A DNA stretch of 64,000 bases from JACPYF01 sp947085845. GTDB taxonomy: Bacteria > Patescibacteriota > Saccharimonadia > Saccharimonadales > Saccharimonadaceae. Position numbers and translations under genes: made by a program. The stretch is from contig CAMTXO010000001.1 of assembly GCA_947085845.1 (NCBI GenBank), forward strand, positions 205,743-269,742. Reading direction: 5' to 3'. Shown here piece by piece: positions 51,010 through 60,008 of this stretch. Below the pieces are notes generated by a model, which saw only the letters and a list, made by a program, of their open reading frames with translations, did no database searches and was not told the DNA's origin. Numbering within the stretch: position 1 is the stretch's first letter; the number at the start of each line of letters is the position of its first letter.

Positions 51010-52944
51010 ATGCACTTCTACCTAGTAGCACCCACCACACGCGTTCACACCGAAGGTTTGTTCACCTATAGCTCTGCCGATACGATTCCTATAGGCACCG
51101 TTGTCTTGATAGAAATTGGCAAAAAACAATCTATTGGAGTTGTTTTAAAAAAGGTAACTAAACCAGAATTCAAAACGAAAGAAATCGTCCGCATACTAGA
51201 AGAAAAACCACTACCGGCACCTATACTACAACTCGCTAGTTGGCTTGAGCATTACTACGCATCACCAATCCCAAGCGTGTGGCAAACAATACTACCTTCG
51301 GGAATGCAAAAAAAACGTCGAGACTCTAGTGTTGAAACACCTCACTTTGTACGTAAAAGATCAAAAATTACTCTTACAGCTGCCCAACAAAAAGCAATTG
51401 AATCACTATCAAAAGATACCTCTTCTACAAGTCTTCTACAGGGAGTAACCGGCTCGGGTAAAACAGCTATATACATAGAGCTCGCAAAAAAGACTGTTCA
51501 AAAAGACAAAAAATCTGTGATTATTTTAGTTCCAGAAATAGCACTTACTTCTCAGTTAATTAGTGAATTCGAGCAACATTTTTCAGATATATTACTCAGT
51601 CACTCCGGTATGAGCGAGGCACAGCGACATATTACATGGCAAAAAGCGCTCAACGCCACTTCACCACAACTTATTATTGGCCCACGCTCGGCATTATTTT
51701 TGCCAGCCTCGAATATTGGACTTATTGTTATAGATGAAGCTCATGAAGCAAGTTTCAAACAAGAGCAGGCCCCTCGCTACCACGCACTACGCGCCGCACG
51801 TGTACTAGCAAACGAGCATCATGCAAAACTTGTTCTTGGTAGCGCAACTCCATCTGTTGGAGATCGCTTTATGGCTGAAAAAACAGACACTATTGTCCGT
51901 CTCGACGAAGTAGCAAAGCAGACTGGAGATACAACAATCGAACTGGTTGATAATCGAAAAAGAGGCAATTTTAGTAAACACCACTTTTTATCTAATACTT
52001 TGATAGAAACAATAGAAGATACTCTGAAAAATAATCAACAAATTCTGTTGTTTCATAATCGTCGCGGTTCTGCGCCCACCACACTGTGTGAAAATTGTGG
52101 ATGGTCTGCAGTATGCGAACGCTGTTTCGTCCCTATGGTTCTACATGGTGACATCCACAAACTCATTTGTCATGTGTGCGGTATAAAGGAAAATATTCCT
52201 ACTTCATGCCCAGATTGCGGCAGGGCTGACATCATACACAAAGGCATAGGAACAAAGTCTATAGAGGAAGCGGTCTTAAAGCTCTTTTCAGGAGCAAAGG
52301 TCGCTAGATTTGACGGAGACAGTGCCACCCACGAGACCTTGGATAAGATGTACGATCAAATTTATAGTGGAAAAATTGACATTATTATTGGGACACAGGT
52401 TATTGCAAAGGGGTTAGACCTGCCAAACCTCGCTGTCGTAGGAGTAATCCAAGCAGATGGAGGTCTTGTTTTACCAGATTTTGCCGCCGAAGAAAGGGTC
52501 TTTCAGCTACTTCTGCAGGTCATGGGTCGTGTTGGTCGAGACGAAAAACTGAGTAAAATAGTTGTTCAAACTTACCAACCTGAAAGTACTGCTATCCAGT
52601 CGGCCATTAAAAAAGATTACGACAGTTTCTATAGGTACACTATAGCCAAGCGGCAGCATGATGCATTTCCGCCCTTCGTGTATCTTTTGAAACTGACCTG
52701 CACCTACAGGACAGAAGCAGGCGCTATCAAAGCCGCAAAGGACATGAAAGAGATTTTGCAAAAATCAATTTCAAAATCTAGTGTTGTATTAGGACCAAGC
52801 CCTGCGTTTTACGAAAGAGCCAACGGTGCTTATCGATGGCAAATTATTATCAAAAGTACTCAGCGTAACGAACTCCTAGAACTTGCCAAGCTCGTTCCTC
52901 ATACAAAATGGCAGGTCGAAATAGACCCTGTCAGTCTGTTATAA
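51010..52944 (+). CDS. priA: primosomal protein N' (PriA helicase)
   Basis: PriA restarts stalled replication forks. The 644 residues have an N-terminal DNA-binding part, Walker A LLQGVTGSGKTAIYIEL, the DEAH box VIDEAHEASFKQEQAPRYHA, the zinc-binding domain CENCGWSAVCERC plus CHVCGIKENIPTSCPDCG, and helicase motifs such as GTQVIAKGLDLPNLAVV. It is about 90 residues shorter than the E. coli protein. The ATG at 51010 is preferred over the one at 50968, which lies upstream of the -10. def follows after 9 bases. Confidence 0.96.
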   Translation: MHFYLVAPTTRVHTEGLFTYSSADTIPIGTVVLIEIGKKQSIGVVLKKVTKPEFKTKEIVRILEEKPLPAPILQLASWLEHYYASPIPSVWQTILPSGMQKKRRDSSVETPHFVRKRSKITLTAAQQKAIESLSKDTSSTSLLQGVTGSGKTAIYIELAKKTVQKDKKSVIILVPEIALTSQLISEFEQHFSDILLSHSGMSEAQRHITWQKALNATSPQLIIGPRSALFLPASNIGLIVIDEAHEASFKQEQAPRYHALRAARVLANEHHAKLVLGSATPSVGDRFMAEKTDTIVRLDEVAKQTGDTTIELVDNRKRGNFSKHHFLSNTLIETIEDTLKNNQQILLFHNRRGSAPTTLCENCGWSAVCERCFVPMVLHGDIHKLICHVCGIKENIPTSCPDCGRADIIHKGIGTKSIEEAVLKLFSGAKVARFDGDSATHETLDKMYDQIYSGKIDIIIGTQVIAKGLDLPNLAVVGVIQADGGLVLPDFAAEERVFQLLLQVMGRVGRDEKLSKIVVQTYQPESTAIQSAIKKDYDSFYRYTIAKRQHDAFPPFVYLLKLTCTYRTEAGAIKAAKDMKEILQKSISKSSVVLGPSPAFYERANGAYRWQIIIKSTQRNELLELAKLVPHTKWQVEIDPVSLL

Positions 52945-52945
52945 T
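52940..52945 (+). promoter_or_regulatory. -10 box of def overlapping the priA stop codon
   Basis: TGT-TATAAT contains the TAA of priA and ends 8 bases before the def ATG. Confidence 0.55.
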
Positions 52946-52953
52946 AATCTGTA

Positions 52954-53526
52954 ATGAAAAAAGAAGACATCATATCCCTACCAAATCCTCACTTGCGGCA
53001 AAAATCTACAAAGGCAAAGCCTGATGCTCAGACCAAGAAACTAATAGAAAAGATGGTATCTGCAACACTTGATTGGGAAGACAGCCGCCCCCATGAGATT
53101 GGGGCAGCGCTAGCTGCAGTTCAAATAGATACGCTGAAACGTGTTGTTATTGTCAGAAGTGATTTTGACGACAAAAGTTCACGCGAATTTACAGTTTTGA
53201 TTAACCCTCAAATTATCAAGCGTGAGGGTGAAATAGTAAGGGATCACGAAGGCTGTCTTAGTGTAAAGGACATATATGGGCTCGTGCCGAGACATACAAA
53301 GGTCAAGGTAAAGGCCATCGACAGCGAAGGTAACGAGATACGTATAAAAGCCGAGGGCTTTTTAGCAAGAGTGCTACAGCACGAAATTGATCATACAAAC
53401 GGTACATTATTTATAGATCATATAAAGAAAGAAAAGGATGCCTTTTTTCACCTAGATGAAAAAGGTGAACTACAATCACTCAATTATGAAAAAGTTATCA
53501 AAACCAATAGTATTCTTTGGGACTGA
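52954..53526 (+). CDS. def: peptide deformylase
   Basis: This metalloenzyme removes formyl groups from nascent Met. The 190 residues contain GAALAAVQIDTLKRV (variant of GxGLAAxQ), DHEGCLSVKDIYG (EGCLS, Cys ligand) and LQHEIDHTNGTLF (HExxH). The first motif has Ala where Gly is usual (GAALAA). It shares 41 bases of its 3' end with fmt in another frame, which links the two. Confidence 0.95.
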   Translation: MKKEDIISLPNPHLRQKSTKAKPDAQTKKLIEKMVSATLDWEDSRPHEIGAALAAVQIDTLKRVVIVRSDFDDKSSREFTVLINPQIIKREGEIVRDHEGCLSVKDIYGLVPRHTKVKVKAIDSEGNEIRIKAEGFLARVLQHEIDHTNGTLFIDHIKKEKDAFFHLDEKGELQSLNYEKVIKTNSILWD

Positions 53527-54409
53527 AGAGTTCTCGAGTGTTAGTTTACGTGCATTACTAGATGCTGGCTTTGAAATAGCAGTTGTTGTCACAAAACCTG
53601 ACTCTGCAAAAGGCCGCAGCAAAGAACTAACACCTTCTCCTGTAAAGGCTATCGCTCAAAACGCTAATATTCCCGTATTGCAACCTGAAAAGGCCATAGA
53701 GATTACCGATAATCTAAAAAAATTACAAAGTCCTATTGGTATTTTAGTAAGTTATGGAAACCTTATCCCCGATGCGATGTTAGACCTGTTTACGCCTGGC
53801 ATTATCAATATTCACCCCTCGCTACTGCCTAGTTATCGTGGACCGTCCCCTATCGAGTCGGCAGTACTAAATGGCGACTCAAAAACAGGTGTTTCTATAA
53901 TGAAATTGACGAAAGAAATGGATGCTGGACCTGTTTATTCACAAATAGAAATTCCTCTCAGCAATACTGAGTACGCTGATACTCTATACAGGACTCTAGC
54001 TCAAAAGGGCGCCGAGCAGCTAGTCGCAGTCTTACCCTCTATTCTGGACGGATCTTTGCAGCCTAGCTCACAAAACGAAGACAATGCATCGTATTGTCAG
54101 CTCATTGAGAAGGCTGATGGAAATATTGACTGGAACGATACCGCTTCGAAGATAGATCGAGAAATCCGTGCCTATAGTGCATGGCCGAAAAGCCGCACAA
54201 AATTAGGTGACATTGAGGTGATTATCACCAAAGCGCATATAGCTGGTGGCAATAATTCCGCTGGTAAGATTGAGCTCACGGACGATAAACTACTAGTATA
54301 TTGCGGCGAAAATAGCTTGGAAATAGAACAGATTCAGCCAATAGGCAAAAAAGAAATGCCCATTCGGGCATTTCTAGCTGGCTATAAAAATAGATTTATT
54401 CCTGAGTAG
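53486..54409 (+). CDS. fmt: methionyl-tRNA formyltransferase
   Basis: Fmt formylates initiator Met-tRNA using 10-formyl-THF. The 307 residues contain KPIVFFGTEEFSSVSL at the start, INIHPSLLPSYRGPSPIESA (about 105-124), KEMDAGPVYSQIEIPL and a C-terminal OB-like domain (RAYSAWPKSRTKLGDIEVII). I chose the ATG at 53486, consistent with the family N-terminus; this gives a 41-base overlap with def. It converges with the DUF5663 gene, overlapping by 14 bases. Confidence 0.95.
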   Translation: MKKLSKPIVFFGTEEFSSVSLRALLDAGFEIAVVVTKPDSAKGRSKELTPSPVKAIAQNANIPVLQPEKAIEITDNLKKLQSPIGILVSYGNLIPDAMLDLFTPGIINIHPSLLPSYRGPSPIESAVLNGDSKTGVSIMKLTKEMDAGPVYSQIEIPLSNTEYADTLYRTLAQKGAEQLVAVLPSILDGSLQPSSQNEDNASYCQLIEKADGNIDWNDTASKIDREIRAYSAWPKSRTKLGDIEVIITKAHIAGGNNSAGKIELTDDKLLVYCGENSLEIEQIQPIGKKEMPIRAFLAGYKNRFIPE

Positions 54410-54845
54410 GAGTTTGATCTTCACTGGCTGCTGCAGCAATATTGTCTTTACTTGCAACTATTTCATCACGAAGTTTATTGAGCTCTTCGGCAACTACTTC
54501 ACGGTAATTTGGACTATTGATGCCAAGCCATCGTACTGACGCGAATTCAGCAGCAACTACCAGAGGTGGTACATTTTCTGGTGCACTTGCCGCAAGTCGC
54601 TTGTAATCCTCTTCTTCAGCATAACCCGGAACATGCTCGGCCAACCAAGCATTAATTTTTTCTTCGTTATGAGTTGCAAATCCCTCAAACTCTTCGAGCT
54701 GTGCTTCGCTAAGGCTTTCAGCCAAGCGTGTACCAACTCGTTCTTCGAGCGTTTCGTAGGTGTGCTGCAAAAATGCCTGTTTTTGATCAGCAGGCAAATC
54801 GCCAAGTCCTACGCTCTGTAAAAACTTATCGTCTAACTGAAACAT
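54396..54845 (-). CDS. DUF5663-type helical protein
   Basis: This is a 149-residue acidic, helical, soluble protein. The N-terminal part (DDKFLQSVGLGDLPADQKQA, RVGTRLAESLSEAQLEEFEG) matches what I recall of the DUF5663 pattern common in Saccharibacteria and other CPR genomes; the C-terminal half is Ala/Glu-rich. Function unknown. It is convergent with fmt. Confidence 0.75.
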   Translation of the reverse strand: MFQLDDKFLQSVGLGDLPADQKQAFLQHTYETLEERVGTRLAESLSEAQLEEFEGFATHNEEKINAWLAEHVPGYAEEEDYKRLAASAPENVPPLVVAAEFASVRWLGINSPNYREVVAEELNKLRDEIVASKDNIAAAASEDQTPTQE

Positions 54846-54932
54846 TTGTGTTTTTCCTTTGTATTACTTATGTTTCAATAATAACACTTATCGCTATCTG
54901 GTCAAATCACAGAAAAATGCATCAGATCAATG

Positions 54933-56705
54933 CTACTTCAGCGTCCTCTTTCGCAACTCCCTACTAAAGAGCTCTAGCTTATCACCTTCTTCAAGCTGCA
55001 ATTTACTTGTAGTTCGCAAGCTAAGTCCACACATTTCACCTTCAAACACTTCTTTTACTTCTTGTTGCTGGCGTTGTACTCGCTCAACCTCAACCTCTGC
55101 AATTTGCTCTTTTTTACGCATTACTCGTGCAATTGTTTTTGGTGTCACTTTGCCTGATTTTACTTCGCCGCCACATATAACATCTGTTTTTCCTGTTTTG
55201 AAAACACCCTTTATTTCGAGCTCACCAATAGCAGTTTCGACTACTTCTGGCTCCAAAAGCTCTTCGAGCACGCCATGTGCATCATCTAATAATTCGTAAA
55301 TGACTTTAAAAATACGAACGGAAACTTTATCACGATTGGTAAGTCTTTTAATAGCTGGGGGTAGAGTAACATTAAAGCCGTAAACAATCGCTTCTGATGA
55401 ACTAGCGGTTCGCACATCATTTTCAGTAATATTTCCAATTCCGCTAGAAACTACCTTGACCGTTAATTCGTCATTGTTCAGTAGTTTTAAACTGTCAGAG
55501 ATAGAGGTAAGCGAGCCTTGTACGTCAGCCTTTAAAACAACATTCATAGTCTGTGTTTTTTGCTGACGATTCATCATATTAAGCAGATCCACACCTGTTA
55601 CATTTGCACTGGCTAGTTTTTTATCGTTCTCTATTTTGTTAGCACCGGCACGTTGACGAGCTTTTTTCTCGCCATCTACCACTACAAATTGATCACCAAA
55701 TTGCGGAAGTATCTTCAACCCAGTTACTGTAGCTGGAGTTGACGGGCCAGCTTCTTTAAAAGGTTTACCGGCGTAATCCAAAAGTGTGCGCACTTTGCCA
55801 TAACTGTTACCAGCAACAATATATTGTCCTGATTTTAGTATGCCGTGTTCTACAAGTAATCGCACAACCGAACCTTTGCCCTGTTCCATATGAGATTCAA
55901 TCACCAAGCCTTCGGCTGGAATATCAGTTTCGGCTTTCAGGTCTTCGATATCAGAGACGAGCAGTACCATATCTAGTAATTTATCGATGTTTGTACCTTC
56001 TTTTGCGCTCACCTCAACCATCACTACATCACCACCCCATTCTTCTGGGTTGAGTTTGTGTTCAGTTGCGAGTTGGGTTTTAACTAGGTTTGTATCTGCG
56101 CCCACTTTATCGATCTTGTTGATAGCAACAACAATCTTTGCGTTAGCTGCCTGGGCAAATTTAATGGCTTCAACAGTTTGAGGCTTCACTCCATCATCTG
56201 CAGCAACAACAATGATCACAACGTCAGTTAGTACAGCACCATGCTGGCGAAGTGCAGAAAATGCCTCATGACCAGGAGTGTCCAACAAAGTAATCGAACG
56301 GTCTTTACGAACGGTTTGATATGCACTAATGTGCTGAGTTATCCCGCCAGCTTCATCGTCAACAACTTTGATACCTAAAATAGCATCGAGCAAACTAGTT
56401 TTACCATGATCTACATGACCCATCACGGCGACAATTGGTGGACGCTCGGCTGCGTTATCGCTTAAAACTCTGTCTTCACGTTCTGTGGTTTCTTCTGATT
56501 TTTTGAGTGTGACTTCAATGCCTAATTCTTCGACAATAATTTGAACCGTTTCAAAATCAAGCCGCTGATTAACAGTGGCCACTATTCCGTTTTTGAATAA
56601 CTCTCCAACCAGTTTAGCAACTGGTAGAGCAAGCTTTTCCGCCAAATCGCCGACGGTAATCGTACCTGCAATCGTCAAGATTTTTTCGTCGGTTGTCTCT
56701 GGCAT
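54933..56705 (-). CDS. infB: translation initiation factor IF-2, short form
   Basis: IF-2 is the GTPase that brings initiator tRNA to the 30S subunit. The 590 residues start with a compact IF2_N domain (VGDLAEKLALPVAKLVGELF), then the G domain with VMGHVDHGKTSLLDA (G1), DTPGHEAF (G3) and INKIDKV (G4), followed by domains II-IV. The long N-terminal extension of E. coli IF-2 (about 300 residues) is missing. GGAG precedes the ATG; it lies 24 bases after the S1-like gene. Confidence 0.97.
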   Translation of the reverse strand: MPETTDEKILTIAGTITVGDLAEKLALPVAKLVGELFKNGIVATVNQRLDFETVQIIVEELGIEVTLKKSEETTEREDRVLSDNAAERPPIVAVMGHVDHGKTSLLDAILGIKVVDDEAGGITQHISAYQTVRKDRSITLLDTPGHEAFSALRQHGAVLTDVVIIVVAADDGVKPQTVEAIKFAQAANAKIVVAINKIDKVGADTNLVKTQLATEHKLNPEEWGGDVVMVEVSAKEGTNIDKLLDMVLLVSDIEDLKAETDIPAEGLVIESHMEQGKGSVVRLLVEHGILKSGQYIVAGNSYGKVRTLLDYAGKPFKEAGPSTPATVTGLKILPQFGDQFVVVDGEKKARQRAGANKIENDKKLASANVTGVDLLNMMNRQQKTQTMNVVLKADVQGSLTSISDSLKLLNNDELTVKVVSSGIGNITENDVRTASSSEAIVYGFNVTLPPAIKRLTNRDKVSVRIFKVIYELLDDAHGVLEELLEPEVVETAIGELEIKGVFKTGKTDVICGGEVKSGKVTPKTIARVMRKKEQIAEVEVERVQRQQQEVKEVFEGEMCGLSLRTTSKLQLEEGDKLELFSRELRKRTLK

Positions 56706-56729
56706 GGAAAGCTCCTTTCTTCATTGTTA

Positions 56730-57782
56730 TTATTTGGCTAAGCCAAGGGAAATCTTGCGGTTTTCTTTGTCTATATCCAAGACTTTGAAATTCTTGCGCT
56801 CGTTCAAGGTAAATACCTTTTCTGGATCAGCAGTCTCGCCGCCAAGTTCGCTCACATGTATTAGCGCTTCAACGCTTGGGCTTAGCTGCACAAATGCACC
56901 AAATGGTGTGATTCGTGTCACTGTGCCTTCAACTTTTGATCCCTTTTTGAATTTCTCTAGCTCAGATAGCCATGGGTCATCTTGTAGTTGTTTCAGGCTG
57001 AGGCTAAGGCGGTCTTTGTCGATAGCGATGATTTTCGCTTTAACAGTTTGACCAGGCTTTACGTAGTCGCTTGGGTTGCTCACACGTTCCCAGCTAATTT
57101 CACTGATGTGTATCAAACCTTCGATACCATCAACATTTACGAATACTCCGTAGTCAACAACTCCGGTTACTACACCTTCGACAGTGTCGCCAACCGCGAT
57201 CTTGTCGAATCGTTCGGCTAGACCATCTTTTACAGCTTCTTTTTCGCTAAAAATAAGCTTGTTATTTTTGCGATCAGCATCGAGAATGCGAACTTTTAGA
57301 GTTTTTTCCTTTAGGCTGTTAAGTCGTTGCAGAATTTCGTTCTTGTCACTACTGCCAACACGCGGGTAATGCTCGGCACTTAGCTGGCTAACCGGTAGGA
57401 AGCCTCGAACACCTTCGTATTCAATCAATAATCCACCACGGTTTGCATCATACGGCTGTACGTCTATAATTTCGCCCGATGTCGCTGCGTCTGCCACTAC
57501 GTCCCAACCGCGGTCTTTGATAGCTTTTCGTAGGCTTAGTAAGCTGTAGCCATCATCTAGTTCAACTTCGATAACACTTGCTGTTACTTTGTCGCCCTCT
57601 TTTAGGTTTCGATTAAAGCCAATTTCGCGACGAGGTACAATACCGACGCCTTGCGCACCTAGATCTACTAGAGCTTCATGCTTTTTAAGTGAAAGCACCG
57701 TGCCTTCTATTGTTGCGCCGTTTTCTAATCCGGCTGCTGATTCCTCTTTTAAGAGGTCATCCATTGTTAATGCTGTTGCCAT
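56730..57782 (-). CDS. rpsA: S1-domain protein, ribosomal protein S1-like
   Basis: The 350 residues consist of four S1 RNA-binding domains at about 20-85, 95-175, 185-260 and 275-345, each with the G-x-V-x-x-I/V pattern (ATIEGTVLSLKKHEALVDLG, EGVVTGVVDYGVFVNVDGIE, EGTVTRITPFGAFVQLSPSV). E. coli S1 has six, so this resembles the shorter S1 of Gram-positives. It promotes translation of structured mRNA. AAAGGACT precedes the ATG, after a leader of about 115 bases. Confidence 0.92.
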   Translation of the reverse strand: MATALTMDDLLKEESAAGLENGATIEGTVLSLKKHEALVDLGAQGVGIVPRREIGFNRNLKEGDKVTASVIEVELDDGYSLLSLRKAIKDRGWDVVADAATSGEIIDVQPYDANRGGLLIEYEGVRGFLPVSQLSAEHYPRVGSSDKNEILQRLNSLKEKTLKVRILDADRKNNKLIFSEKEAVKDGLAERFDKIAVGDTVEGVVTGVVDYGVFVNVDGIEGLIHISEISWERVSNPSDYVKPGQTVKAKIIAIDKDRLSLSLKQLQDDPWLSELEKFKKGSKVEGTVTRITPFGAFVQLSPSVEALIHVSELGGETADPEKVFTLNERKNFKVLDIDKENRKISLGLAK

Positions 57783-57905
57783 AGTCCTTTATTTAAAGTC
57801 GTTACAATACCGACACGTCGGTACGACGACCCCAAGACTCCTTATATATTAAATTTGATATTTCCCGCAGCAAGCCTCACAGACCCGCATTTAAGATTAC
57901 CTTTA

Positions 57906-57934
57906 ATTGTACTCTGTTAAACGATATATGTCAA
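57906..57934 (-). promoter_or_regulatory. rpsA-infB promoter
   Basis: TTGACA, 17 bases, TACAAT. The transcript leader (to 57783) contains a TACCGACGTGTCGGTA palindrome, possibly regulatory. Confidence 0.85.
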
Positions 57935-57985
57935 AAGGGTTAGTTGCCTGGCAAAAGTTGTAAATTAGTTAAATTGTTCTAGCTC

Positions 57986-58540
57986 TTACTTTGTCGAGTT
58001 GCGTGCGTGTAGTTCTTTGGTGGTAAACAGTTGTTTTTTAGATCGAATAAAAGCAAAACCTGCGTAGCTCAATGCTGCTACAGCTATAAGATATGGAATT
58101 GCGTCTTCAGGACCAGTTGAGGCAACTGCGCTCGGCCCCGTACTCGCAACACTAGGCGTTGTCGGTGTAGATTGCGCTGCGGCAGCGGCTTCTTCTTTTG
58201 CTTTAGCAGCTGCGGCTTCGTCGGCCTTTTTCTTGGCTTCAGCCTCTTGTTTAGCGGCTTCCGCTTCAGCAGCAGCCTTAGCTTTTTCAGCATTGTCCGC
58301 TTTCTTTTGCTCGGCAGTCTGTTTTTCAGCTGCGTTTTTCTCGGAATCATCAGTTTTAGCTACTTTACTAATATCTTTTTTCTCTGTAGTGGCCACGCTT
58401 GGCTTTGCGCCCTCGTTCATGCTAGTAACAATACGTTTACTGAAAAATATACCCAGAAGTAGTAGTACAACTAGTACTAATCCTACAGCTACAAAACGAA
58501 CTGTGGTAGAAAATCGTGATACTGGTGAATCGTAATCCAT
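57986..58540 (-). CDS. surface protein with Lys/Ala/Glu helix and ASTGP-type anchor
   Basis: This 184-residue protein has an N-terminal membrane helix (about 15-35), a long Ala/Lys/Glu-rich charged helical stretch (about 50-125), a Thr/Pro/Ser linker with two VASTGP copies, and a C-terminal hydrophobic helix followed by RSKK. The motif order VASTGPEDAIPYLIAVAALS then basic tail resembles a sortase sorting signal, but with ASTGP in place of LPxTG. GGAG lies before the ATG. Anchoring is inference. The helix suggests an envelope-spanning or stalk protein. Confidence 0.65.
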   Translation of the reverse strand: MDYDSPVSRFSTTVRFVAVGLVLVVLLLLGIFFSKRIVTSMNEGAKPSVATTEKKDISKVAKTDDSEKNAAEKQTAEQKKADNAEKAKAAAEAEAAKQEAEAKKKADEAAAAKAKEEAAAAAQSTPTTPSVASTGPSAVASTGPEDAIPYLIAVAALSYAGFAFIRSKKQLFTTKELHARNSTK

Positions 58541-58552
58541 AATTTAGTCTCC

Positions 58553-58598
58553 AAAAAAAATAACCTTTAGTGCTATTATATAACAACTAAAGGTTATT
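58553..58598 (-). terminator. Rho-independent terminator
   Basis: AATAACCTTTAG pairs with CTAAAGGTTATT, followed by a T8 run; it ends the 150-residue gene's transcript. The loop contains TATAAT, which could serve the next gene. Confidence 0.85.
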
Positions 58599-58616
58599 TA
58601 CAAACTCTAAATTCTA

Positions 58617-59069
58617 TTAGACGGCGATTTTTTCTTTGTCGGCGCCTTCAAGTGCATCTTCTACATCGTCACGAGCATCTTCTACTCGGTCTTCTTTTTC
58701 TTCAGCTTGCTGTTCGATTGCATATTCTTGTTTTGCATTTACTACATACTGGTCTTTGTTCTGTTGGTAATGTTGTTTAGCAAAATCAGTAGCACTTTCG
58801 ATTTTTTCTGTAGCTGCATCAAGTTTTTCAGACACTTCTTCGTTTGTATAACCTGCCATTTGTGCAACTTTTCTAGCTTGTTCTCCTTCAAGATCAATTC
58901 CAGCCGACTGCGCAATACGACCTTCAACTATATCTCCGAGGAATGTTGCCGCTCCTTCTTGGTGTTGTATAGTGTTTTCTATTTGAGACGCCCGTTCAGC
59001 CACCTGAAAATCATAGTCACCAGGGTTTAGCTCTTCTTTTTCGCCGTTAGCATTTACATATTCACTCAT
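58617..59069 (-). CDS. acidic helical protein, unknown function
   Basis: This 150-residue protein is acidic, hydrophilic and almost entirely helical, Glu/Asp/Gln/Ala-rich (EQQAEEKEDRVEDARDDVED), with no membrane segment. I recognise no family. AAGGAAA precedes the ATG, and its promoter is at 59116-59144. Its leader (ACAAAAACAAAAAGGA) and 3' flank (a shared 14-base string at 58606-58619) resemble those of the 89-residue gene at 62822, suggesting a common regulatory cassette. Confidence 0.65.
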   Translation of the reverse strand: MSEYVNANGEKEELNPGDYDFQVAERASQIENTIQHQEGAATFLGDIVEGRIAQSAGIDLEGEQARKVAQMAGYTNEEVSEKLDAATEKIESATDFAKQHYQQNKDQYVVNAKQEYAIEQQAEEKEDRVEDARDDVEDALEGADKEKIAV

Positions 59070-59115
59070 TTTTAATTTCCTTTTTGTTTTTGTTTCTAAT
59101 CAGTTACTTGCTCTC

Positions 59116-59144
59116 ATATTAGCATAAACACTATAAAAAGTCAA
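59116..59144 (-). promoter_or_regulatory. promoter of the 150-residue acidic protein gene
   Basis: TTGACT, 17 bases, TAATAT with TGC before the -10. Confidence 0.8.
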
Positions 59145-59168
59145 GCTTTGGCTTGCCTAGCCACGTGC

Positions 59169-59174
59169 TAAAAT
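59169..59174 (+). promoter_or_regulatory. -10 box of the ROK kinase gene (leaderless layout)
   Basis: TGC-TAAAAT is followed by 6 bases and then the ATG. Confidence 0.5.
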
Positions 59175-59180
59175 AAATAC

Positions 59181-60008
59181 ATGATTATTGCGGTAGATAC
59201 TGGGGGTACAAAAACATTAGTTGCTGGTAGTGATAGCGAGGGTAGATTTCATACTCGACACCGCTTTGCTACTCCTCAAGATGATGAAAATCTATACGTG
59301 GATTTGCTAGCTCAAACTATCTCAGAACATTTCGACATGAAAAAGATCAAAGCCATATGTATTGCTGTACCTGGTTTTACTAGGGGTGATGTATTCGTAA
59401 ACTGCCTCAGCCCAGCCCTTAGCTGGCCAGACGACTTTGAGCTTGGTGACAAACTACGCTCAAAACTAGGCATAAAAGTTCCTATTTATCTCGAAAATGA
59501 CGCCAATCTTGCAGGTTTAGCTGAAGCACACGCCTTTGAAAAACTACCAAAATCATGCCTCTACGTAACAGTTAGCACGGGTATTGGTCTTGGTTTCTCT
59601 AGAAATGGCAAGTTAGTACAGGCTATGGACTACTTCGAGGGAGGTAAAATGTTACTAGAATACGACGGCTTACTACGTCGCTGGGAAGATTTTGCCAGCG
59701 GAAGGTCTATCTACGAGACATATGGCCGTTACGCACGTGACATCAAGTCTAAAGCCGTCTGGGAGCAAATCGCTGAAAAGATCTCTCGCGGACTTCTAGT
59801 ACTCGCCCCTACTCTAAAACCAGAGGTTATAGTCATCGGTGGCAGTATCGGCACATATTTTGACAAGTATGAAACATATCTAAACGGATTTCTGGAAAGA
59901 TATATCCCTTACATAATGGCAGAAACAAAGGTCGTCCAAGCCAAACACCCTGAAGAAGCAGTACTTTACGGATGCAAAATCTATGCTGAGCAAAAACTTA
60001 CTAAGTAA
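59181..60008 (+). CDS. ROK family kinase-like protein
   Basis: ROK proteins are sugar kinases or transcription repressors. The 275 residues have the N-terminal phosphate motif IIAVDTGGTKTLVAG, the sugar-binding IYLENDANLAGLAEAHA (END acids present) and VTVSTGIGLGFSRNGK. The Cys-rich zinc motif of the ROK core (CxCGxxGCxE) is missing; the aligned stretch is YDGLLRRWEDFASGRSIYE. There is no DNA-binding domain, so it is an enzyme, not a repressor. The sugar is unknown. It is followed by an overlapping metallopeptidase gene. Confidence 0.85.
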   Translation: MIIAVDTGGTKTLVAGSDSEGRFHTRHRFATPQDDENLYVDLLAQTISEHFDMKKIKAICIAVPGFTRGDVFVNCLSPALSWPDDFELGDKLRSKLGIKVPIYLENDANLAGLAEAHAFEKLPKSCLYVTVSTGIGLGFSRNGKLVQAMDYFEGGKMLLEYDGLLRRWEDFASGRSIYETYGRYARDIKSKAVWEQIAEKISRGLLVLAPTLKPEVIVIGGSIGTYFDKYETYLNGFLERYIPYIMAETKVVQAKHPEEAVLYGCKIYAEQKLTK

